Source: VBDM01 sp035519135 (GTDB lineage Bacteria; Pseudomonadota; Gammaproteobacteria; Burkholderiales; SG8-39). Taken from it: 22,950 bases of DNA. Positions 17,069 to 22,950 of this stretch are shown here, piece by piece. Position 1 is the stretch's first letter; every line of letters starts with the position of its first letter. The notes beneath the pieces are model-generated. The model did not search any database. It was not told the origin of the DNA and saw nothing but the letters and a program-made list of their open reading frames with translations. Where the stretch lies: contig DATIWX010000065.1 of the NCBI GenBank assembly GCA_035519135.1, positions 1-22,950 on the forward strand, given 5' to 3'. Made by a program: the position numbers and the translations under genes.

Positions 17069-18475
17069 TCATCTCCACTGGCGCACGTCGACGAAGTGGC
17101 CGGCGATCGCGGCCGCCGCGGCCATCTCCGGGCTCACCAGGTGCGTGCGCCCGCCGGTGCCCTGCCTGCCTTCGAAGTTGCGGTTGGAGGTCGAGGCGGA
17201 ACGCTCGCCCGGCTCCAGCCGGTCGGCGTTCATCGCCAGGCACATGGAGCACCCGGGTTCGCGCCACTCGAAGCCGGCGTCCCTGAACACTCGGTCCAGG
17301 CCCTCTTTCTCGGCCTGCGCCTTGACCAGCCCCGATCCGGGCACCACCATCGCGAGCCTGACGTTCGACGCGACGCGCCGTCCGCGCACGATCGCCGCGG
17401 CGGCGCGCAGATCCTCGATGCGAGAATTGGTGCACGACCCGATGAACACCTTGTCGATGCGGATATCGGTCATGGGCGTGTTGGGTTCGAGGCCCATGTA
17501 GGTGAGCGCTCTCTCCATCCCTTCCCTCCGGATCGAATCCTTCTCCCGGTCGGGGTCGGGTACCCGCTCGTCCACCGTGACGACCATCTCGGGCGACGTC
17601 CCCCAGGTCACCTGGGGCTTGATCGAGGCCGCGGCTACCGTCACTTCCTTGTCGAACTTCGCGCCCGGGTCGCTCTTCAGCGTCTGCCAGTGCGCGACCG
17701 CGCGATCCCACTGCTCGCCGCGCGGCGCGAACGGCCTGCCTTTCAGATAGGCGATGGTGGTCTCATCGACGGCGATCAATCCGGCGCGCGCTCCGGCCTC
17801 GATCGACATGTTGCACAAGGTCATCCGGCCTTCCATCGAGAGAGAACGGACCGTGCTGCCGGCGTATTCGATGGTGCAGCCTGTTCCGCCGGCGATGCCG
17901 ATCCTGCCGATGACGGCGAGCACCACGTCCTTGGCCGATACGCCGCGCGGCAGCTGCCCCTCGATGCGCACCAGCATGTTCTTCATCTTCTTGGCGAGCA
18001 GGCACTGGGTCGAGAGCACGTGCTCGACCTCGGAGGTGCCGATGCCGAACGCGAGGCAGCCGAACGCGCCGTGGGTGCTGGTGTGCGAATCCCCGCACAC
18101 CACGGTCATTCCGGGCAGCGTCGCGCCCTGCTCCGGACCGATGACGTGAACGATGCCCTGGCGCAGATCGTTCATCTTGAATTCGACGATGCCGTGCTCG
18201 GCGCAATTCCTGTCGAGCGTCTCGACCTGCAGGCGCGACACCGGGTCGGCGATGCCGCCCGCGCGCCCGGTCGTCGGAACGTTGTGGTCGGCCACCGCGA
18301 GGTTCGCCGACACGCGCCACAGCGGGCGCCCGGCGAGCTTCATGCCTTCGAACGCCTGCGGGCTGGTCACCTCGTGCACCAGGTGCCGGTCGATGTAGAG
18401 CAGCGTCGTGCCGTCCGCCTCGGCGTGGACGGCGTGTGAATCCCAGAGCTTGTCGTAGAGCGTGCGCGGAGTCAT
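17069..18475 (-). CDS. leuC: 3-isopropylmalate dehydratase large subunit LeuC
   Basis: 468 aa aconitase-family subunit that isomerises 2-isopropylmalate to 3-isopropylmalate. The three 4Fe-4S ligands are Cys348 (GSCTNSR), Cys409 and Cys412 (GCSMCLAMN). The CGDSHTSTHGAFG motif at 127-139 is intact. Start ATG at 18473-18475 (MTPRTLYDKLWDSH) with only a weak ribosome site. A strong -10 lies about 30 nt upstream, so it heads the leu operon. The roughly 22-nt leader is too short for a leucine-rich attenuator peptide. Confidence 0.98.
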   Translation of the reverse strand: MTPRTLYDKLWDSHAVHAEADGTTLLYIDRHLVHEVTSPQAFEGMKLAGRPLWRVSANLAVADHNVPTTGRAGGIADPVSRLQVETLDRNCAEHGIVEFKMNDLRQGIVHVIGPEQGATLPGMTVVCGDSHTSTHGAFGCLAFGIGTSEVEHVLSTQCLLAKKMKNMLVRIEGQLPRGVSAKDVVLAVIGRIGIAGGTGCTIEYAGSTVRSLSMEGRMTLCNMSIEAGARAGLIAVDETTIAYLKGRPFAPRGEQWDRAVAHWQTLKSDPGAKFDKEVTVAAASIKPQVTWGTSPEMVVTVDERVPDPDREKDSIRREGMERALTYMGLEPNTPMTDIRIDKVFIGSCTNSRIEDLRAAAAIVRGRRVASNVRLAMVVPGSGLVKAQAEKEGLDRVFRDAGFEWREPGCSMCLAMNADRLEPGERSASTSNRNFEGRQGTGGRTHLVSPEMAAAAAIAGHFVDVRQWR

Positions 18476-18504
18476 TGCGACTTCGACAGCGGCAAAGGGG
18501 AAAA

Positions 18505-18531
18505 ATTATACCGGATCGCCCTCTCTGCGAA
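18505..18531 (-). promoter_or_regulatory. Promoter of the leuCDB operon
   Basis: A perfect TATAAT (18510-18505, minus strand) is followed by a T-run and lies 29 nt before the leuC ATG. The best -35 is TTCGCA (18531-18526) at a short 15-nt spacing, so the -35 side is poor and an activator may be needed. The predicted start is near 18498. Confidence 0.6.
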
Positions 18532-18554
18532 GGCTCGAAGATCCGTTTGAACCT

Positions 18555-19367
18555 TCAGCGGGCCCGCGCGGCCTCGTACAGGGGCATGACGCGCTCGGCG
18601 TAGCTCTGGACGTCGCGCGTCCGGGTCTGGTCGGAAGGGTGCGTCGACAGCCACTCGGGCGGCTTGCCCCCGCCCAGCCTGCCCATCTTCTGCCACAGCG
18701 AGACCGCCGCGCGCGGATCGTAGCCCGAGCGCGCGGCGAGCTCCACGCCGATGCGATCGGCCTCGGTTTCCTGGGTGCGCGAATGCGGCAGGGACAGGGT
18801 GACGTTGAGAATGACGTCGGTCAGCTGATTCTGGAGATTGACCCCGGTGAGCACGCTCAGCACCTGGACCCCGAGCTGCTCGGTCATCTGCTCGCTCGCG
18901 CGCTCGCGGCCGTGCTCGCGCAGCGCGTGCCCGATCTCATGCCCCATCACGGCGGCGAGCTCCTCGTCGGTGATCTTCAGGCTGCCGATCAGTCCCGTGT
19001 AGACCGCGATCTTGCCGCCGGGCATGCACCAGGCGTTCACTTCCTGCGTGGTGATGACGTTCACTTCCCACTTCCAGCCCGGCGCGTCGCTGCGAAACGC
19101 GCCCGTGGCGGGAATCAGGCGGTCGGCGATGGCGCGCACGCGCGCGACCAGCGCGGGGTCCTGGTTGAGCTGGTTCTTCTTGCGCGCGTCCGCGAGAACC
19201 TGGGCGTAGGCATCGGCGGCGCTGCGATCCATCTGCGCGGAAGAGACCATGAACGACATGCTCTGCCTGCGCTCGACGCCCACCGCCCCGCCCTGCGTCG
19301 TCTGCACCGTCTCGCATGCGCTCAGGGCCGCAAGGGTCAGTGCGGCAAACCATGTCCTCGATGTCAT
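18555..19367 (-). CDS. M48 family lipoprotein metallopeptidase (LoiP/YggG-like)
   Basis: 270 aa. The N-terminal signal peptide ends in a lipobox LSAC, so Cys18 is the likely lipidated residue. An outer-membrane periplasmic lipoprotein is inferred. The zinc-metallopeptidase motif HEIGH (143-147) and the downstream ETEAD motif supplying the glutamate ligand are intact. A conserved NAWCMPGGKI segment lies before them, and THPSDQTR near the C-terminus is typical of YggG/LoiP/BepA-like M48 enzymes. Such proteins degrade or mature misassembled envelope proteins. No TPR domain is present, so LoiP-like is closer than BepA. The ATG has AAGGAAG about 9 nt upstream. It is divergent from the plus-strand membrane gene and 79 nt upstream of leuC, which has its own promoter. 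Confidence 0.9.
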   Translation of the reverse strand: MTSRTWFAALTLAALSACETVQTTQGGAVGVERRQSMSFMVSSAQMDRSAADAYAQVLADARKKNQLNQDPALVARVRAIADRLIPATGAFRSDAPGWKWEVNVITTQEVNAWCMPGGKIAVYTGLIGSLKITDEELAAVMGHEIGHALREHGRERASEQMTEQLGVQVLSVLTGVNLQNQLTDVILNVTLSLPHSRTQETEADRIGVELAARSGYDPRAAVSLWQKMGRLGGGKPPEWLSTHPSDQTRTRDVQSYAERVMPLYEAARAR

Positions 19368-19414
19368 CGCTCAATTCTTCCTTTCCTCGAACGGGGAATC
19401 AAGCCCCGCGCCCG

Positions 19415-19420
19415 TATAAT
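19415..19420 (+). promoter_or_regulatory. -10 element in the divergent 19368-19457 region
   Basis: A perfect TATAAT lies 37 nt before the ATG of the plus-strand gene, with no good -35 at 16-18 nt. The reverse complement of the same site (ATTATA, TTATAC) could act as a weak -10 for the M48 gene on the other strand, since only 90 nt separate the two starts. Confidence 0.5.
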
Positions 19421-19457
19421 GCCGCGTCGCCACGCCAACCGGCGCCACAAGGCATCC

Positions 19458-22421
19458 ATGAACCGCGTCCCGCGCAGCGTGTTTTTCCTGCTCTTCACCG
19501 TGTCCGGGTTCGCGGGCCTGATCTACGAGTCGATCTGGAGCCACTATCTCAAGCTCTTCCTCGGACACGCGGCCTATGCGCAAACGCTGGTGCTCGCCCT
19601 GTTCATGGGGGGAATGGCGGCCGGCTCCTGGTTGTGCAGCCGCGGGTCCCTGAACTGGAAGAACCTCCTGCGCGGCTACGCGCTCGCCGAAGCGCTGATC
19701 GGGGTCGCCGCCCTGTTGTTCCATCAGACCTTCGTCGCGGCGACCGATTCCGCCTATGCGAACATCCTGCCGGCGCTCGGCGGCGAGACATCGGCGGCCT
19801 TGTTCAAATGGACGCTCGCCGGGCTGCTGATCCTGCCGCAGTCGGTCCTGCTCGGCATGACCTTCCCGCTGATGAGCGCGGGACTGATCCGCCGCTACCC
19901 GGCGGCACCCGGCGAATCGCTCGCCATGCTCTATTTCACCAACAGCTTCGGCGCGGCGATCGGGGTGCTCGCGAGCGGCTTCGTGCTGATCGAGGCGCTG
20001 GGATTGCCGGGCACCGTCCAGGCCGCCGGAGCCATGAACCTCGCGCTCGCCGCCGCGGTCTGGGCGCTCGCCGGCGGCGAAGAGCCGGCCCCCGCGGCGC
20101 CCGCCGCTGCGCGGGGCGATCTGCGCGGCGAGCCGTCCACCCGCCTCCTGCTCGCGGTCGCGCTTCTCACCGGCGCCGCCTCGTTCGCGTTCGAGATCGG
20201 CTGGATCCGGATGCTGTCGCTGGTGCTCGGCTCCTCCACGCACTCCTTCGAGCTGATGCTCTCGGCGTTCATCCTCGGCATCGCCTGCGGAGGCTACTGG
20301 GTGCGCCGGCGCATCGACGCGATCGCCGACCCGGGGCGTTTCCTGGGCACGGTGCTGACGGTCATGGGCCTGCTCGCGCTCGCCACGCTGCCGCTCTACG
20401 GCCAGATGTTCGGATTGATGCAGGTCGTGATCCAGGCGCTGGCGCGGACCGACGCCGGCTATGCGCTGTTTCTGCTGTCGAGCCACGGCATTGCGCTCGC
20501 CGTCATGTTCCCGGCGACCTTCTGCGCCGGGATGACGCTGCCCCTCATCACCTACACGCTGCTTCGCGGCGGCCAGGGCGAGAAGGCGATCGGCGCGGTC
20601 TACTCGGCCAACACCCTGGGCTCGATCCTGGGCGTGTTCTTCGCGGCGCATGTCGGCATGCCCCTGCTCGGCCTGAAGGGCCTGATCGCCTGCGGGGCGG
20701 CGCTCGACGCCGGGCTCGGCCTCGCGCTGCTGTGGCGGGCCGGGGGCGCGCAGCGCCTGCGCCTGGGCGCCGCCGCGCTGTCGCTCGCCTGCTTCGCCGC
20801 GGTTCTCGCCGGGGTGCAGCTCGACCCTTACAAGATGGCCTCGGGCGTCTTCCGCCACGGCGACCTGTATACGACGCGCGAAGCGACCATGCTCATGCAC
20901 CGCGACGGCAAGACCACGACCGTGAGCCTGATGGATTTCGGCACCGACCGCAGCCTGCGCACCAACGGCAAGTCCGACGGCGCGGTCAACATGGACCCGA
21001 ACGGCCCGCGCGTTTCCGACGAGGTGACGATGACGCTGACCGCGGCCATCCCGCTCGCCTACCGGCCCGACGCCGCCGCCGCCGCCGTCATCGGGATCGG
21101 GACGGGCTTGACGACGCATACGCTGCTCGGCTCGAGCGCGCTGCGCTCGGTCGAGACCATCGAGATCGAGCCGGCGATGGCGGAGGCGTCGCGGCTGTTC
21201 GCGCCGCGCAATGCCGGCGCCTTTGCCGATCCGCGCAGCCATATCGTCTTCGACGACGCGAAGAGCTTCTTCTCCACCTACAACCGCAAGTACGACATCG
21301 TGATCTCGGAGCCTTCGAATCCCTGGGTCAGCGGCGTGTCGAGCCTGTTCACCTCCGAGTTCTACCGCCTGGTCCGCCGCCACCTGAACGAGGACGGGGT
21401 CCTGGTGCAGTGGTTCCAGATGTACGAGATCGACGCCAGCCTGATCGCTTCGGTGCTGCGCGCGCTCGGCGAGAACTTCCCCGACTACGCCGTCTACGCC
21501 TCCACCGGCAGCGACCTGCTGATCGTCGCGGGCGAGACGCGCACGCTGGCGCGGCCGCTCACCGATCTCCTCGCGACCCTGCCCGGCGTCGCCCGCGAGC
21601 TGCGGCGCGTCCAGGTGAATTCCATCGGCGACATCGAGGCGCGCCGCATCGGCGGCAAGAGCGCGCTCGCGCCGATGTTCCTCTCCTACGGCGTGCCGGC
21701 GAATTCCGACTACGCTCCCTATCTCGATCTGCACGCGGCCAAGTACCGCTTCCTGCACCAGTCCGCCGACGAGCTGACCGGCCTGCTCTCCTACGCCGTT
21801 CCGGTGGTGGCGCTTCTCGAAGGGAGAAAGAGCGCCCGCGCGGATCCCGACGGCGGTGGCCAGGAATATCTCGACTCGCTCGAGCTCGCGCGCCGCGCCG
21901 GCTACGCCAGGGACTATCTGCTCGCGTCCAAGCCGCCCGAGCCCGTCGCCATTCCGCGCCCGTTCCAGAAGGACCTGGAGCTCGCGCGCGCGAGGCTGAT
22001 CGAATGCCGCGACGTGGGGCGCTCCGACATCTGGTTCCACTCGCTCTACGATCTCGCGCGAACCCTGAACCCGATGCTCTCCGCCGCCGACGCCGCCGCG
22101 GTCTGGGACCGGATCGGGCGGGCGCCGTGCGCCGCGCAGCTCACCGCGGAGGAGCGGCAGTGGATCGGCCTGTTCCGCGCGGTGGGCGAGCGCTCGGCCC
22201 CGGACATGGCGCGCATCGCCGAGGCGCTGCTGGCGCAGACGAGCGACCTTCCTCCGAGCCACCGGCAGTACCTGATCGCGGCCGGCATGGCCGGCTATCT
22301 CGCTCAGGGCAAGCGCGCCGAGGCGGCGACGCTGTGGAACCGCTATCCGGCGGACGCGGATCGAGCCGGGGACATCGGCCTGCGCCTGCTCCAGGCCCAC
22401 GCCTTTCCGATCGAGCAGTAG
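19458..22421 (+). CDS. Multi-pass membrane protein fused to a spermidine-synthase-like domain
   Basis: 987 aa. Start ATG at 19458 with AAGG 5 nt before it; the longer upstream frame runs antisense to the M48 gene. Residues 8-455 form many hydrophobic helices in two similar halves: E24..W27..LGH with GMTFPL at 133-138, and E246..W249..LGS with GMTLPL at 358-363. Residues about 460-695 form a Rossmann methyltransferase/aminopropyltransferase-like domain with GIGTG (546-550), IEIEPAM (568-574), DDAKSFF (599-605) and SEPSNPW (617-623). The remaining 200-290 residues match nothing I know. It belongs to the widespread fused MFS/spermidine-synthase-like group, whose substrate is unknown. True spermidine synthase activity is doubtful because the catalytic-Asp motif is altered. 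It ends 3 nt from the convergent aroC stop. Confidence 0.88.
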   Translation: MNRVPRSVFFLLFTVSGFAGLIYESIWSHYLKLFLGHAAYAQTLVLALFMGGMAAGSWLCSRGSLNWKNLLRGYALAEALIGVAALLFHQTFVAATDSAYANILPALGGETSAALFKWTLAGLLILPQSVLLGMTFPLMSAGLIRRYPAAPGESLAMLYFTNSFGAAIGVLASGFVLIEALGLPGTVQAAGAMNLALAAAVWALAGGEEPAPAAPAAARGDLRGEPSTRLLLAVALLTGAASFAFEIGWIRMLSLVLGSSTHSFELMLSAFILGIACGGYWVRRRIDAIADPGRFLGTVLTVMGLLALATLPLYGQMFGLMQVVIQALARTDAGYALFLLSSHGIALAVMFPATFCAGMTLPLITYTLLRGGQGEKAIGAVYSANTLGSILGVFFAAHVGMPLLGLKGLIACGAALDAGLGLALLWRAGGAQRLRLGAAALSLACFAAVLAGVQLDPYKMASGVFRHGDLYTTREATMLMHRDGKTTTVSLMDFGTDRSLRTNGKSDGAVNMDPNGPRVSDEVTMTLTAAIPLAYRPDAAAAAVIGIGTGLTTHTLLGSSALRSVETIEIEPAMAEASRLFAPRNAGAFADPRSHIVFDDAKSFFSTYNRKYDIVISEPSNPWVSGVSSLFTSEFYRLVRRHLNEDGVLVQWFQMYEIDASLIASVLRALGENFPDYAVYASTGSDLLIVAGETRTLARPLTDLLATLPGVARELRRVQVNSIGDIEARRIGGKSALAPMFLSYGVPANSDYAPYLDLHAAKYRFLHQSADELTGLLSYAVPVVALLEGRKSARADPDGGGQEYLDSLELARRAGYARDYLLASKPPEPVAIPRPFQKDLELARARLIECRDVGRSDIWFHSLYDLARTLNPMLSAADAAAVWDRIGRAPCAAQLTAEERQWIGLFRAVGERSAPDMARIAEALLAQTSDLPPSHRQYLIAAGMAGYLAQGKRAEAATLWNRYPADADRAGDIGLRLLQAHAFPIEQ

Positions 22422-22424
22422 GAG

Positions 22425-22950
22425 CTAGCGCGCCTTCCCGGGAATCGGCTCGAGCGGAGGCTTTACGTCGGCGCACTGCGCCCGGTGCCGCAAGGCGTGG
22501 TCCATGAGCACGCAGGCGAGCATCGCCTCGGCGATGGGCGTGGCGCGGATGCCGACGCAGGGGTCGTGGCGGCCGGTGGTCTGGACCGTGGTCGGCTTTC
22601 CCTGGCGGTCGATCGAGCGGCGCGGCAGCCGGATGCTCGAGGTGGGCTTGAGCGCGATGCTCACCAGCACGTCCTGCCCGGTCGAGATGCCGCCGAGCGT
22701 TCCGCCGGCGTTGTTCGACAGGAACCCTTGCGGCGTGAGCTCGTCGCCGTGCTCGGAGCCCTTCTGCTCGATCGACGCGAATCCCGCACCGATCTCCACG
22801 CCCTTCACCGCGTTGATCCCCATCATCGCGGCTGCGATGTCGGAGTCGAGCCGGCCGTAGACGGGCTCGCCCCAGCCGACCGGCACGCCGCTCGCAACCA
22901 CGTTCACGCGCGCGCCGCAGGAGTCGCCCGAGGCGCGCAGCTCGTCCATG
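22425..22950 (-). CDS. aroC: Chorismate synthase AroC, 3' part
   Basis: Partial gene running off the right edge; about 175 C-terminal residues are visible. AroC eliminates phosphate from EPSP to give chorismate, using reduced FMN. Seen: SGDSCGARVNVVASGVP, GWGEPVYGRLD, the INAVKGVEIGAGF segment, SNNAGGTLGGISTGQ, and the C-terminal RHDPCVGIRATPIAEAM, all diagnostic of AroC. The Met at the right edge is internal, not the start. It supplies chorismate, the precursor for tryptophan, although its gene is not linked to the trp genes as an operon here. Confidence 0.96.
   Translation of the reverse strand, partial: MDELRASGDSCGARVNVVASGVPVGWGEPVYGRLDSDIAAAMMGINAVKGVEIGAGFASIEQKGSEHGDELTPQGFLSNNAGGTLGGISTGQDVLVSIALKPTSSIRLPRRSIDRQGKPTTVQTTGRHDPCVGIRATPIAEAMLACVLMDHALRHRAQCADVKPPLEPIPGKAR

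Noticed and set aside
18476..18554. Leucine attenuator or leader peptide before leuC
   Set aside because: The predicted leader is about 22 nt, with no Leu-codon run and no terminator hairpin.
19371..22400. Minus-strand open frame of 1009 codons opposite the membrane fusion gene
   Set aside because: The composition is an Arg/Gln/Gly/Ala-rich shadow with no hydrophobic segments or motifs, while the plus-strand frame carries clear helices and SAM-fold motifs.

Overview
This is a GC-rich bacterial chromosome segment, densely coding, with mostly housekeeping genes. The gene order leuC-leuD-leuB-asd-fimV-truA-trpF-trpB-(DNA methyltransferase)-trpA-accD-folC-dedD-cvpA-purF-metZ is one I know from betaproteobacteria (Burkholderiales/Nitrosomonadales-like). 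A FimV protein, LpxH (so a Gram-negative outer membrane) and a methylase inside the trp genes all fit. I cannot name the species. I see no insertion sequence, phage gene, CRISPR array, tRNA or rRNA.

Layout. The left edge holds the 3' end of lpxH (+). Everything from 424 to 19367 is on the minus strand. Read in the direction of transcription it is: a lipoprotein M48 metallopeptidase; a leuC promoter; leuCDB and asd (leucine and aspartate-family synthesis); fimV with its own likely promoter and a terminator; truA-trpF-trpB-methyltransferase-trpA-accD, a chain with 4-14 nt overlaps and one 3-nt gap; folC; dedD-cvpA-purF; then metZ. From 19458 to 22421 on the plus strand is a large membrane protein fused to a spermidine-synthase-like domain. 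The right edge holds the 3' part of aroC (minus).

The most interesting element is the 178-nt gap between purF and metZ. It contains a sigma70-like promoter, a leader matching the SAM-II riboswitch pattern (P1 stem, GAUUU loop, A-rich segment, GCUAAAG), and an intrinsic terminator whose U-run ends only 15 nt before the metZ start codon. This implies SAM feedback on homocysteine synthesis by transcription attenuation. Other points of interest are the beta-class adenine methyltransferase embedded in the trp cluster (TTG start overlapping the trpB stop), and the duplicated-membrane-half/spermidine-synthase fusion, whose active-site motif departs from true aminopropyltransferases.

Together the genes feed central biosynthesis: chorismate (aroC) to tryptophan (trpFBA), aspartate semialdehyde (asd), leucine, methionine (metZ), purines (purF), folate (folC), malonyl-CoA (accD), lipid A (lpxH) and tRNA pseudouridine (truA). 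FimV and the SPOR protein act at the envelope and cell pole/septum. Apart from the items above the window is conventional. No wholly new system is evident.
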